Assembly: GCF_047149785.1 (NCBI RefSeq) | Contig: NZ_BAAGBE010000001.1 | Span: forward strand, 2,418,001-2,482,000 | DNA: 64,000 nt | Origin: Nitrobacter sp047149785 | Lineage (GTDB): Bacteria > Pseudomonadota > Alphaproteobacteria > Rhizobiales > Xanthobacteraceae | Direction: 5' to 3' | Part shown: positions 36,906 to 45,646 of the stretch, piece after piece | How positions within the stretch are numbered: position 1 is the stretch's first letter | Layout of the letters: each line of letters opens with the position of its first letter | The notes under the pieces: model-generated | Database searches by the model: none | Seen by the model: only the letters and a program-made list of their open reading frames with translations | Told to the model about the DNA's origin: nothing | Position numbers and translations under genes: made by a program

Positions 36906-37751
36906 ATGGCCAGAGCATCCCCGGCGCCACCCTCCCTGCAGGAGTTGCGCAAAGAGATCGACGCCATCGACGAGCAGGTTCACGCCCTGCTGATGCGCCG
37001 CGGAGACATCATCGATCGCCTGATCTCGGTGAAGCAGACCCAGGAGACCGGCTCCGCCTTCCGTCCGGCGCGCGAAGCCGACATGATGCGCCGCCTGGCG
37101 CAGCGCCATCGCGGCATCCTGCCGCTCGACACCGTGGAGAGCATCTGGCGCGTCATCATCTCGACCTTCACCTATGTGCAGGCGCCGTTCTCGCTGCATG
37201 CCGATTTGTCGCTCGGAGAATCCGCGATGCGGGATTCCGCGCGCTTCCACTTCGGCTTCACGGTCCCCTTCGTGCCGCACTTCAATGCGCAGGCGGCCGT
37301 GGAAGCCGTGGCGACCTCGAAAGGCGACCTTGCCCTGGTCTCGGCGACCTCGAGCCGCATACCATGGTGGCTCGCGCTTGAAGCCGACGGCGCGCCGAAA
37401 ATCATCGCCCGCCTGCCCTTCATCGAGCGCGCCGACCATCCGGCCGCGCTGCCGGTGTTCGTGATCTCGCGCGTCGCCGACGATGCGCGGGTCACCGAAG
37501 TGGAGACCTGGAGCGTGCGGGTGTCCGGCTGGAATGCCGATACCGCCCGGACGCTGTCGCCGCTTGCCGAGATCGTGGCCGTGCCCGATACCGCCTTTGA
37601 CGGCGCTGCCCTGCTGGTATCCGTAACGGGAGGCACTCGCCTCGACACGATCAAGTCGGCGCTGATCGAAGCAGGCGCGTCGGTCCGTTCGACGGCTCTC
37701 GTCGGCAGCCACGCAACACGCTATACGATGCCTTCCAGCGGGGCCGCTTGA
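36906..37751 (+). CDS. Chorismate mutase with C-terminal regulatory-like domain
   Basis: The first ~95 residues are an AroQ-type chorismate mutase (LRKEIDAIDEQVHALLMRRGDIIDRL; RPAREADMMRRL), which makes prephenate. The remaining ~185 residues resemble the alphaproteobacterial chorismate-mutase-associated domain, with prephenate-dehydratase-like character but no clear dehydratase TRF/TTRF catalytic motif. Size 281 is normal for this group. It opens a row with an aminotransferase and TyrC, so it should feed tyrosine and phenylalanine synthesis. Confidence 0.85.
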   Translation: MARASPAPPSLQELRKEIDAIDEQVHALLMRRGDIIDRLISVKQTQETGSAFRPAREADMMRRLAQRHRGILPLDTVESIWRVIISTFTYVQAPFSLHADLSLGESAMRDSARFHFGFTVPFVPHFNAQAAVEAVATSKGDLALVSATSSRIPWWLALEADGAPKIIARLPFIERADHPAALPVFVISRVADDARVTEVETWSVRVSGWNADTARTLSPLAEIVAVPDTAFDGAALLVSVTGGTRLDTIKSALIEAGASVRSTALVGSHATRYTMPSSGAA

Positions 37752-37769
37752 CCGCAACGTCCCGCTATG

Positions 37770-37895
37770 GCGTTTTCGAGCGAAGCATGTCCTCGGGCCT
37801 GACCCGAGGATGGTTACCGGTTCGCACGAAGAAAACGTGTAAAATCAAAGTCTTGGAGCCAGCTTCCAAGTCCGTCGGAAGCGAAACGGCTGTAG
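37770..37895 (+). repeat. Dispersed intergenic repeat, copy B (long variant)
   Basis: Starts GCGTTTTCGAGCGAAGC, carries an inserted palindrome CCTCGGGCCTGACCCGAGG (37791-37809), then GGTTCGC...GAAAACG, a terminal hairpin CTTCCAAGTCCGTCGGAAG and ends CTGTAG. It lies between the chorismate mutase and hisC genes, 13 bases before the latter, so its hairpins are in the hisC leader. Confidence 0.8.
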
Positions 37896-37908
37896 TCCGG
37901 AGTTCATG

Positions 37909-39006
37909 ATGTCCCGACCGGTGCCCAATCGCGGCATTCTCGATATTGCGCCCTACGTGCCCGGCAAGCGGCCGGTGCCGGAGGCGGGCCGCAAGGTATT
38001 CAAACTGTCGGCCAACGAAACGCCGTTCGGTCCGTCGCCGAAGGCGATGGATGCTTACCGCAACGCCGTGGCGCATCTCGAGGACTACCCGGAAGGCACC
38101 TCGCGCGTGCTGCGCGAAGCCATCGCGCGCGCCTACGGACTCGACCCGGATCGCATCGTCTGCGGTGCAGGATCCGATGAAATCCTGAATCTGCTCGCGC
38201 ACACCTTTCTCAGCCATGGCGACGAGGCGATTTCGACGACGCACGCCTTTCTTGTCTACCCGATCGCGACCATGGCGAATGGCGCGACCAACGTCGTCGC
38301 GCCGGAGATCGACTACACCGCCGACGTCGACGCGATCCTCAAGCGGGTGACGCCGAAGACGAAAATGGTCTGGCTCGCCAACCCGAACAACCCGACCGGC
38401 ACCTATCTGCCATTCGACGAGATCAGGCGGCTGCGCGCGGGCCTGCCGTCGCATGTGCTGCTCGTGCTCGACGCCGCCTATTCCGATTACGTGTCGCGCA
38501 ACGACTACGAACTCGGCATCGAGCTGGTGGCGACCACCGAGAACACCGTGCTGACGCACACCTTTTCCAAGATCCACGGCCTGGCCGCGCTACGCATCGG
38601 CTGGATGTTCGGCCCCGCGCATATCGTGGACGCGGTGAACCGGATTCGCGGTCCCTTCAATGTCTCGACCCCTGCGATGCTTGCGGCCGCGGCGGCGATC
38701 GAGGACATCGCGCACGTCCAGATGTCGAAGGCGCATACGGAGAAGTGGCGCAACTGGCTGACGGATGAAGTGACAAAACTCGGCCTCACAGTGACGCCGA
38801 GCGTGACGAACTTCATCCTGATCCACTTCCCCGAAACCAGGGGCAAGACCGCATCCGAAGCCGACGCGTTTCTGACCAGAGGCGGCCTGGTGCTGCGCGC
38901 GCTCGACAATTACGGCCTGCCGCATGCCTTGCGCTTGACCATCGGCACCGAGGAAGCCAACCGCCTGGTGGCGGAGGGCTTACGCGACTTCATGGCGCCG
39001 ACATGA
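37909..39006 (+). CDS. hisC: HisC-type aminotransferase in an aromatic amino acid cluster
   Basis: The 365-residue class I/II PLP aminotransferase belongs to the HisC family: N-terminal GILDIAPYVPGK, KLSANETPFGPSP, the PLP lysine in HTFSKIHGLAALRIGW and the NNPTGTYL motif. HisC converts imidazole-acetol phosphate to histidinol phosphate, but many HisC paralogues act on phenylpyruvate or hydroxyphenylpyruvate. Its position between chorismate mutase and tyrC suggests an aromatic role (inference). ATG 37906 and 37909 are both possible. Stop overlaps tyrC start (ATGA). Confidence 0.88.
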   Translation: MSRPVPNRGILDIAPYVPGKRPVPEAGRKVFKLSANETPFGPSPKAMDAYRNAVAHLEDYPEGTSRVLREAIARAYGLDPDRIVCGAGSDEILNLLAHTFLSHGDEAISTTHAFLVYPIATMANGATNVVAPEIDYTADVDAILKRVTPKTKMVWLANPNNPTGTYLPFDEIRRLRAGLPSHVLLVLDAAYSDYVSRNDYELGIELVATTENTVLTHTFSKIHGLAALRIGWMFGPAHIVDAVNRIRGPFNVSTPAMLAAAAAIEDIAHVQMSKAHTEKWRNWLTDEVTKLGLTVTPSVTNFILIHFPETRGKTASEADAFLTRGGLVLRALDNYGLPHALRLTIGTEEANRLVAEGLRDFMAPT

Positions 39007-39941
39007 CGGCAGCGCCTTTGTTCCAGCGGATCGCGCTGATCGGATTCGGACTGATCGGCGGCTCGATCGCGCGCGCCGCGCGTGCGCGAGGCCTCGCCGG
39101 AGAAATCGTCGTCACAGCACGCTCCGCGAAGACGCGTGCGCGGGTGATGGAGCTTGGCATCGCCGATCGCGTGGCGGAGACCAACGCCGAAGCCGCCGAT
39201 GGCGCCGACCTCGTGATCCTCTGCATCCCCGTCGGGGCGTGCGGAGCGGTGGCGCAGGAGATCGCATCCCACCTCAAACCGGGCACGATCGTCTCCGACG
39301 TCGGATCGGTGAAAGGCGCGATTGTGCGCGACATGGCTCCGCATCTGCCAGCGGGCGTTCATTTCGTGCCCGCGCATCCGGTCGCCGGAACCGAGCATTC
39401 GGGTCCGGATTCCGGTTTCGCCGAACTGTTCGTCAACCGCTGGTGCATCCTGACGCCGCCTGAGGGGACGGATGCCGCCGCGGTCGACAGACTGCGCGCG
39501 TTCTGGACCGCGATCGGCGCCAGGGTCGAGACCATGACGCCCGAGCATCACGACCTGGTGCTGGCGATCACCAGCCATCTGCCGCACCTGATCGCCTACA
39601 CCATCGTCGGCACCGCGGACGAACTCGGCGAGGTCACGTCCTCGGAAGTGATGAAATTCTCCGCCGGCGGCTTTCGCGATTTCACGCGCATCGCGGCTTC
39701 CGATCCCACCATGTGGCGCGACGTTTTCCTGTCCAACAAGGACGCGGTGCTGGAAATGCTCGGCACCTTCAACGAGGACCTCGCCAAGCTGACGCGCGCC
39801 ATGCGTCGCGGCGACGGAGAGGCGCTGTTCGAGCATTTCACCCGTACCCGCGCGATCCGCCGTGGCATCGTCGAGATCGGCCAGGATTCCGCGGCCCCCG
39901 ACTTCGGGCGGCTGCAGACGAGCGCGGCAAAGAAGCCTTAA
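39003..39941 (+). CDS. tyrC: Prephenate/arogenate dehydrogenase TyrC
   Basis: The 312-residue enzyme oxidatively decarboxylates prephenate or arogenate in tyrosine synthesis. Motifs: NAD-binding IALIGFGLIGGSIARAAR, DVGSVKGAIV, HPVAGTEHSGP and TMTPEHHDLVLAITSHLPHL. Cyclohexadienyl dehydrogenases of this type may use both substrates. Translation is coupled to hisC by a 4-base overlap. A mosaic repeat follows its stop codon by four bases. Confidence 0.93.
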   Translation: MTAAPLFQRIALIGFGLIGGSIARAARARGLAGEIVVTARSAKTRARVMELGIADRVAETNAEAADGADLVILCIPVGACGAVAQEIASHLKPGTIVSDVGSVKGAIVRDMAPHLPAGVHFVPAHPVAGTEHSGPDSGFAELFVNRWCILTPPEGTDAAAVDRLRAFWTAIGARVETMTPEHHDLVLAITSHLPHLIAYTIVGTADELGEVTSSEVMKFSAGGFRDFTRIAASDPTMWRDVFLSNKDAVLEMLGTFNEDLAKLTRAMRRGDGEALFEHFTRTRAIRRGIVEIGQDSAAPDFGRLQTSAAKKP

Positions 39942-39944
39942 GAA

Positions 39945-40020
39945 GTCATTGCCGGACTTGATCCGGCAATCCATCTGCCTACGAAGGTTGATGGATACGC
40001 GGGTCAATCCCGCGTATGAC
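39945..40020. repeat. Mosaic palindromic intergenic repeat, copy 2
   Basis: GTCAT-GCCGGACTTGATCCGGC-ATCCATC on the left and GATGGAT-CGCGGGTCAATCCCGCG-TATGAC on the right form an overall inverted repeat with two internal palindromes, same architecture as 6686-6774. Confidence 0.85.
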
Positions 40021-40036
40021 GGTCGGGGCAAATATT

Positions 40037-40140
40037 AGAGCGTTTTCGAGCGAAGTGGCTACCGGTTCGCGTAAAGAAAACGCGTCAAAACAAAAACATA
40101 GAACCCGCTTCTGATTCCGTCAGAAGCGGAAAGGCTCTAG
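40037..40140 (+). repeat. Dispersed intergenic repeat, copy C
   Basis: Complete copy: AGAGCGTTTTCGAGCGAAGTGG, GGTTCGCGTAAAGAAAACGCG, then hairpin CCGCTTCTGATTCCGTCAGAAGCGG (in parts) and end GGCTCTAG. The CTA at 40137-40139, reading TAG on the minus strand, is the stop codon of the DUF2125 gene. Copy 2 of the mosaic repeat is directly upstream. Confidence 0.88.
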
Positions 40141-41336
40141 AACAGCGGCGGCGTCTGGGCGACTTTCAGCGGTCCGACGAAGACTGCGCCATTGACGAAC
40201 CGCAACGGGAAAGAGCGCGCCTTCTTCCCCTCCAGCGTCGCCTCCTGGCCGATCGCGGCGAGACCGGCGGCGACGCCGGCATTGGCGTTCTCACGCACGG
40301 CCTTGCCGAGTCCCGGAATCGCCCGGTCCAGCGCGCCGAACAGATTGTCGATGTCCTGCGTCTTCACGCCCGGCGCAACCTTGTCGAGAGTGCCCTGCGG
40401 CACCCCCTGCTCCAGCATCTGCTCGATTCCCAGCGCGGGAATCAGCTTCTCGAATCCGGTCGCCGTCATGTGCAACTCGCCGTCAAGGTGCCCGTCGGCA
40501 GTAAGGCCAAGCGAGCCGGCGGCAATCGCAATCAGATCGCCTTGCTGGATGCGCGACTGCATGATCTCGATGCTGCCGCCCGCCGCCTGCAATTCGCGAA
40601 ACCGCACCGGCCAGGGTTTTGGCGCGTAATCCTTCAGTCCGCGCACCATCGCGTGGACCTCCGCATCGAACGGCTTGGCCAGCACCGGATGCACGTCCCG
40701 AAGCGTTGCGCCGGTCAACTCGATGACGGTCTCGATCATCGGGTGATCCGGCCTGGAATTCTCCGCGATGCGGCCATGAAGCTCCACATGGCTGGCGCGG
40801 GCAACCGGGGTCTGCACAGAAGCCTCGACGCGGTCGATCACCGGATCGTCGAATACGATGTCCGCGCTCTGTGGAGTACCGGGCAATCCAACGATGCTGC
40901 TGCGGGCGGTCTTCCAGTTGACCACCATCACCGGCTGCCCGTTCTGGGATAGCGTCGCCGGAGACTTGAACTCCGCGATCAGCAGTTTCGGAGTGTAGAT
41001 CTGCGAGATCACAAAAATGTCCCCGAGGCGCGCGGTCACGGGCGGCGTCTGGGCAGCGGCCTGATCGGCGGTCTGCGACTTCAGCTCGACGGTCGCATCC
41101 AAGCAATGAACCTCCAGGCGGAACGGAAACCCTGCAACGGTCCGTTTGGCGCAATCATAGATGCGACCGGACGCGGCTTCGCGCGCGCGCCAGGCGTCGA
41201 CGGTCCGGTCGACCTGCGAGGCCGAATAGAACCAGAACGCGCTCCACGCCGCGCCGGCGATGACCATCAGCACGGGCATGACGAAAATGGGCCAACGACG
41301 GTACTTGGTGGAAGGGGCGGCAGGGGTGGCAGTCAT
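40137..41336 (-). CDS. DUF2125 domain protein
   Basis: The 399-residue protein (from ATG 41336) has one N-terminal membrane anchor (about 12-37: RWPIFVMPVLMVIAGAAWSAFWFY), followed by a large periplasmic domain of the DUF2125 family (YDCAKRTVAGFPFRLEVHC; FRELQAAGGSIEIMQSRIQQGDLIA). Such proteins are found in alphaproteobacteria; function unknown. The stop TAG is the last part of the dispersed repeat. A paired Cys in the N-terminal part (YDC...VHC) may form a disulfide. A further in-frame start at 41387 is not favoured. Confidence 0.85.
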   Translation of the reverse strand: MTATPAAPSTKYRRWPIFVMPVLMVIAGAAWSAFWFYSASQVDRTVDAWRAREAASGRIYDCAKRTVAGFPFRLEVHCLDATVELKSQTADQAAAQTPPVTARLGDIFVISQIYTPKLLIAEFKSPATLSQNGQPVMVVNWKTARSSIVGLPGTPQSADIVFDDPVIDRVEASVQTPVARASHVELHGRIAENSRPDHPMIETVIELTGATLRDVHPVLAKPFDAEVHAMVRGLKDYAPKPWPVRFRELQAAGGSIEIMQSRIQQGDLIAIAAGSLGLTADGHLDGELHMTATGFEKLIPALGIEQMLEQGVPQGTLDKVAPGVKTQDIDNLFGALDRAIPGLGKAVRENANAGVAAGLAAIGQEATLEGKKARSFPLRFVNGAVFVGPLKVAQTPPLF

Positions 41337-41460
41337 GCGGGGTGTAGACCCGTGAATTTTGTCAAATCGGCGGTCGCCTCGGACCATAGTCGCGCCGTTC
41401 CAGCAAAACCAGCCTCTTTCAATTCCGCTTCGCCCGAGCGCGCGGATCTGTTAGAATGCG

Positions 41461-41571
41461 GCTTTCCGATCCTGATCTTATCCGAAAACCGGTTTCCACC
41501 CCGGATCAAGTCCGGGGCAGGCAAAAAGCTGGAGCCCGGTCTTGATTCCATCAAAGCCGAAATGGCCTTAG
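41461..41571 (+). repeat. Dispersed intergenic repeat, variant copy D
   Basis: The 5' part is a different module (CTTTCCGATCCTGATCTTATC; CCGAAAACCGGTTTCCACC) but the end matches copy A: AAAAAGCTGGAGCCCGG, hairpin TTGATTCCATCAA, then GCCTTAG. A small palindrome CCCCGGATCAAGTCCGGGG (41499-41517) sits in it. It precedes the gamma-glutamylcyclotransferase start. Confidence 0.75.
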
Positions 41572-41582
41572 ATGTGCGCGTG

Positions 41583-42164
41583 ATGAACGCGCAACGCCGA
41601 TTCGAGCCGGGTTCCGGCCATTCCGACGACCTCTGGGTGTTCGCTTACGGTTCGCTGATGTGGCGGCCGGGATTCGATTTTGCCGAGCAGGTTCCGGCGC
41701 GGCTGATCGGCGAACACCGGGCGCTTTGCGTCTATTCGTTCGACCATCGCGGAACGCCGGAGAGGCCGGGGCTGGTTCTCGGCCTCGACCGCGGAGGCGC
41801 CTGTCGGGGGATCGCGTTCCGCGTTGCGGCCAGCCGACGAGAGGCGACGATCGCTTACCTGCGCGGGCGCGAGCAGACCACCCACGTCTATCGCGAGGTG
41901 ATGCGCTCGGTCTGGCTCAACGACGATGCCCGCCGGCGGGTCGGGGCCTTGGCCTATGTCGTCGATCGCGGTCATGTCCAGTATGCCGGACGGCTGACCA
42001 TCGCCGAGCAGGTCCGCTACGTCCGGCAGGGGCACGGCCGCTCCGGCCATAACCGCGACTATGTGCTGTCCACGGTGAGATCGATCGAGGCACAGGGGTT
42101 TCGTGACCCGAAACTTCATTTGTTGGCCGAATTCCTGCGCGACGATACGCCGGAGCGCGGCTAG
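41583..42164 (+). CDS. ChaC-like gamma-glutamylcyclotransferase
   Basis: From ATG 41583 the protein has 193 residues. GGCT/ChaC signature VFAYGSLMWRPGFDF near the N-terminus, CVYSFDHRGTPERPGLVLGL, GIAFRV and a YLRGREQTTHVYRE stretch with the likely catalytic glutamate. ChaC enzymes split glutathione (or other gamma-glutamyl peptides) to 5-oxoproline. The ATG at 41562 lies inside the repeat element and is less likely. Its TAG stop (42162-42164) begins the palindromic element that also ends plsC. Confidence 0.87.
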   Translation: MNAQRRFEPGSGHSDDLWVFAYGSLMWRPGFDFAEQVPARLIGEHRALCVYSFDHRGTPERPGLVLGLDRGGACRGIAFRVAASRREATIAYLRGREQTTHVYREVMRSVWLNDDARRRVGALAYVVDRGHVQYAGRLTIAEQVRYVRQGHGRSGHNRDYVLSTVRSIEAQGFRDPKLHLLAEFLRDDTPERG

Positions 42165-42205
42165 AACCTTCCGCTTCTGATCGAATCAGAAGCGGAAAGG
42201 CTCTA
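42162..42205. repeat. Palindromic repeat end-module that supplies two stop codons
   Basis: TAGAACCTTCCGCTTCTGAT and its near-complement ending GAAGCGGAAAGGCTCTA form a long hairpin. The left TAG stops the plus-strand ChaC-like gene; the right CTA reads TAG on the minus strand and stops plsC. It is the terminal hairpin of the dispersed repeat family and probably a bidirectional terminator. Confidence 0.85.
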
Positions 42206-42976
42206 ATTCCCCGCCTCCGGCGCGCCCGGCACATGTCCGAACAACCTCGCCTGCTCGCGCCGCCCCGTCTCGACCAGGCGACCCGTCGCGCTCTCGATCG
42301 ACTCCGTCAGTCGCGACATGAATTCGTCGCGCCGCAATCCCGGCGGCAGCGGATCGAGGAACTCGACCGTAATCGTTCCCGGGTAACGCAAGAACGTGCG
42401 GCGCGGCCAGCACAGGCCTGAATTGAGCGCGACAGGCACGCACGGCACCTCGGCCCCCGCATAGATCATGGCGACGCCGCTTTTGTAGGCCGGCGGCGCC
42501 CCGACCGGACGGCGCGTGCCTTCCGGAAAAATAACGAGCTGACGCCCGAGATGCATCTGTTCCTTGGTTGTCCTGGCCAGCATTTTGAGCGAGCGCATGC
42601 CGGCCTTGCGGTCGATGTCGATCATGCCCGTCTTCATCAAGTACCAGCCGAAGAACGGAATCCATTTCAACTCGCGCTTGAGGATAAAGATCGGCTGGTC
42701 GATGAGGCTGAACAGCGCGAAGGTCTCCCACATCGACTGATGCTTCGAGGCGATGATCAGAGGCCCTTTCGGAATCCTCCCGGCGCCGAGAATTTTCACG
42801 CGCGTGCCGCAGATGACGCTCATAAGCCAGATGTTCCAGCGCCCCCAGGCCTTCACCGTGCCGACCAGCGCCGCGCGCGGCATCGCGAATGTCGGCAGCG
42901 CGGCGATGATCCAGACCGCCATCGACAGATAGAACAAAACGTTGAAGACCAGCGAGCGCAGAAAGATCGAAATCAT
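42203..42976 (-). CDS. plsC: 1-acyl-sn-glycerol-3-phosphate acyltransferase
   Basis: The 257-residue membrane enzyme makes phosphatidic acid from lyso-phosphatidate. An N-terminal membrane segment (about 7-30) precedes the acyltransferase motif I SKHQSMWE, which has HxxxxE in place of the common HxxxxD. Motif III is FPEGTRRP. A conserved VPVALNSGLCW follows. HX4E is frequent in this group of alphaproteobacterial PlsC. It follows the YdcF-like and ftsEX genes on the same strand, possibly one transcription unit. Confidence 0.9.
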   Translation of the reverse strand: MISIFLRSLVFNVLFYLSMAVWIIAALPTFAMPRAALVGTVKAWGRWNIWLMSVICGTRVKILGAGRIPKGPLIIASKHQSMWETFALFSLIDQPIFILKRELKWIPFFGWYLMKTGMIDIDRKAGMRSLKMLARTTKEQMHLGRQLVIFPEGTRRPVGAPPAYKSGVAMIYAGAEVPCVPVALNSGLCWPRRTFLRYPGTITVEFLDPLPPGLRRDEFMSRLTESIESATGRLVETGRREQARLFGHVPGAPEAGN

Positions 42977-43000
42977 TAAGAATCCAATTTCTCGCCGCCG

Positions 43001-43720
43001 CTAGCCCGACGCCGGCCGGCGCGGCTCGATCGATCCCGTCGGCTGGTCACCGATCTCGGCCGAGAGCTCGAGGCCAAGATAGGCCAGGCGAACCCGTGCC
43101 TCCGCAACGAGATATTTGGCGTACTCCGACAGCAGGAGCCGCACCGTCGCGCCGCTCGTCCACCACGGCTCCTCGCGCCATTTGTCGCCGACCACCACGA
43201 ACGGAATCAGGGTGACGTCCGGCATCGCGTACGACAATTCGACGAGGGCGCGGGGCATATGGTAGTTCGACGTCACCACGATCAGGGAACGGAAGCCGCG
43301 TTCGTTGACCCAGCGCCGCGTCTCGCTGGCGTTGCTTCGGGTGTTGACCGCCGAGCGATCGAGATCGACGCAGCATGTCAGTAGCTGCTGGCTGTCGGGC
43401 AGAGAGCGCGAAATATCGCTGATCCCGTTGGTCGGGTGGACACCCGAGATCAGCAGCCGCTTGCCGTAGCCGCGAGCCAGAAGCTCGACCGCGTCGGAAA
43501 TCCGCGACGAGCCGCCGGTGAGCACGACGATGCCGTCGGCATTGCTGGCGGGCTTGGTCTCGACGCCGCGCAGTTGCGACAGGAATCCGATGAAGCCCAC
43601 CGCCGTTGCGGCAAAGGCGATCCCTGCGGCGGCGACCGCGGCCGCGAGCAGCCTGACGCGACGCCGCTTCGACGCCGGGCGCGAGGCTTCCGACTTGTCA
43701 CGGTGGACTTGTTCACTCAT
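43001..43720 (-). CDS. YdcF-like (DUF218) membrane-anchored protein
   Basis: The 239-residue protein has a basic N-terminus, one membrane helix (about 23-48) and a DUF218/YdcF domain (about 60-200): DGIVVLTGGSSRISDAVELL, GYGKRLLISGVHPTN and FRSLIVVTSNYHMPRALVELSYAMP. Related proteins (SanA, ElyC) act in envelope integrity. It lies between ftsX and plsC. Function here is inferred to be envelope-related only. Confidence 0.88.
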   Translation of the reverse strand: MSEQVHRDKSEASRPASKRRRVRLLAAAVAAAGIAFAATAVGFIGFLSQLRGVETKPASNADGIVVLTGGSSRISDAVELLARGYGKRLLISGVHPTNGISDISRSLPDSQQLLTCCVDLDRSAVNTRSNASETRRWVNERGFRSLIVVTSNYHMPRALVELSYAMPDVTLIPFVVVGDKWREEPWWTSGATVRLLLSEYAKYLVAEARVRLAYLGLELSAEIGDQPTGSIEPRRPASG

Positions 43721-43750
43721 AGGTTTGACGTTCCTGTCTTCTCCACTTTA

Positions 43751-43795
43751 GTGCGTTTTGGGGCGAAGTGGAATCCGGTTGCGCCGGAACGTGTG
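43751..43795 (+). repeat. Partial dispersed repeat, copy E
   Basis: GTGCGTTTTGGGGCGAAGTGG and GAATCCGGTTGCGCCGG are a diverged 5' half of the family; the terminal hairpin is missing. It lies in the 92-base gap between ftsX and the YdcF-like gene. Confidence 0.55.
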
Positions 43796-43812
43796 GCCTC
43801 AAACGTGTGATC

Positions 43813-44781
43813 TCAATCGATATCGTCGAGCGTCGCAAACAACGTGCTGCGGGAGGCCCAGGCGGTGATCGCCGCGATCAGGACCGTCTGTACCACCAGT
43901 ACGATATAGCCTGAGGGACGCAGCGAAAATGTGCCCAACAGCGCCGCAAACTGGTCCCCGACCGGCGTTCCGGAAAACCATTTGGCGATCGATTCCGAGA
44001 ATCCGAACATCAGCATGGCTGCGACGCAGCCGATTGCTCCGCCCTCGAACCCGAGCCGCAGGAAGTGCCGCAGAAAACGATTGGCGATATAGCGATCGCT
44101 CGCGCCGACGAAATGCAGCACTTCGACGATCGGGCGATTGGCCGCCATCGCGCCCCGGGTTGCGAAGGATACCGAGATGATCGTCGCAACGATAACGAGG
44201 GCAAGCACGCCAATGCCGGCAAATACCGTCGCGCCGGTCATCGACCGCATGCGGTCGATCCAGGCGCGATGGTCGTCCACGCTGGCCGATGGCACCAACT
44301 GCGTCACCCTGCCGCGGAGCCCTTCGAGGTCGAGCCTGGTCCCGGGCGCCACCTGCGCCACGATCATCCGCGGCACCGGCAGATCGTCGAGCGACAGACC
44401 GCTGCCGAGCCATGGCTCCAGCAGCTTGGCGGACTCCTCCCTGGTGTACGGCCTGACGTCGAGAATCCCCGGCTGTCCACGCACGGCGTTGACGACTGTC
44501 GTGACATCGCGCTCGATGTCGCGTCCGACGACCGGACGTACCTGGATGGTGATTTCGCTTGCGACCTCCGACTGCCATTCCGCGGCCGAGGCGCTGACCA
44601 GCAGCACCGCCCCGGTCGTGATCGAGGCCAGAAATGTCATGATGGCGACGACCGCCACCAGCGCACGGCCTGCGATCGATGCGCGCGGCACGATCGGCGA
44701 TACGTTGCGCGCGACCGGCACCCGCGGGCGTTCCCGCCCGAGATCGACCAGAACACCATGATGGTCGCCCGCGTCACTCAT
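43813..44781 (-). CDS. ftsX: Cell division protein FtsX
   Basis: FtsX is the membrane part of the FtsEX ABC system that activates periplasmic cell-wall hydrolases at the septum. The 322-residue protein has four membrane helices: one near residue 40-64 and three in the C-terminal half (about 178-200, 230-255, 285-310), and a periplasmic loop (about 65-175). EVLHFVGASDRYIANRFLRHFL is the conserved cytosolic segment. Its start overlaps the ftsE end by eight bases. Confidence 0.93.
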   Translation of the reverse strand: MSDAGDHHGVLVDLGRERPRVPVARNVSPIVPRASIAGRALVAVVAIMTFLASITTGAVLLVSASAAEWQSEVASEITIQVRPVVGRDIERDVTTVVNAVRGQPGILDVRPYTREESAKLLEPWLGSGLSLDDLPVPRMIVAQVAPGTRLDLEGLRGRVTQLVPSASVDDHRAWIDRMRSMTGATVFAGIGVLALVIVATIISVSFATRGAMAANRPIVEVLHFVGASDRYIANRFLRHFLRLGFEGGAIGCVAAMLMFGFSESIAKWFSGTPVGDQFAALLGTFSLRPSGYIVLVVQTVLIAAITAWASRSTLFATLDDID

Positions 44782-45433
44782 AGATGTGCAGCCGTCCCTG
44801 GTGCAGCACCAGCCGCCGCGCGTCGTACTGGTCCATCAGCGTGATGTCATGGGTAGCAATAATGACCGCCGTGCCGGTTTTATTCAGCTCGATGAACAGC
44901 CGCAACAGGCGCCGGCCGAGCGTCGGATCGACGTTGCCGGTCGGCTCGTCCGCCAGCAAAAGCTGCGGACGCGCGATCACGGCCCGGGCGATCGCGGCGC
45001 GCTGCTTCTCGCCGCCGGACAGGATCGGCGGCAGCGCATCCATCCGCTCGCCGAGACCCACCCATTTCAGGAGATCGATGACTTCGCGCCGGTAGGTCGA
45101 CTCATCGCGCCCCATCACCCGGAACGGCAATGCGACGTTCTCGTAGGTGGTCATGTGATCGAGCAAGCGAAAGTCCTGCAGCACGATGCCGATACGCTTG
45201 CGCAGATCGGCGACCGCGTCCTTGCCGAGCAGCGAGATATCGTGGCCGAACAGGTTGACCAATCCCCGCGTCGGCCGCAGCGACAAAAACAACAGCCGCA
45301 GCAGGGAGGTTTTTCCGGCGCCGGACGGGCCGGTGAGGAACTGGAACGAGTGAGCGGGAATCTGAAAGCTGACGTCGCGCAAAACCTCCGGGCCGAGCCC
45401 GTAGCGCAGACCGACATTTTCGAACCGGATCAA
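44774..45433 (-). CDS. ftsE: Cell division ATP-binding protein FtsE
   Basis: The ATPase of FtsEX, 219 residues, with Walker A GPSGAGKTS, Q-loop LQDFRLLDH, ABC signature LSGGEKQRAAIARA, Walker B LLLADEPTGNVDP and switch His ATHD. The start is TTG at 45433 (MIRFENVGLRYG); no ATG fits. It is divergent from the DUF3426 gene. In the 213-base divergent region a GTTAAC motif (45596-45601) resembles a CtrA half-site but is not decisive. Confidence 0.95.
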   Translation of the reverse strand: MIRFENVGLRYGLGPEVLRDVSFQIPAHSFQFLTGPSGAGKTSLLRLLFLSLRPTRGLVNLFGHDISLLGKDAVADLRKRIGIVLQDFRLLDHMTTYENVALPFRVMGRDESTYRREVIDLLKWVGLGERMDALPPILSGGEKQRAAIARAVIARPQLLLADEPTGNVDPTLGRRLLRLFIELNKTGTAVIIATHDITLMDQYDARRLVLHQGRLHIYE

Positions 45434-45646
45434 GCCTGGCGTCCCGGAGCCAAAGTTCGCAACATTTTCAGCGCGTCCTTTCGCCAGGCGGGACCGTACA
45501 GACGGCCACCCCGCCGGACACCGCGCACGACCGCGGTCTCCGGAACTGCTGCCGCCGATCGACCCCGTTGTGCGTCGGTTATGGTTTCCGATTCGTTAAC
45601 GGTCGGCGCATAGACTCCCGACAGCGTCATTTGCAGCGATTCGTCC

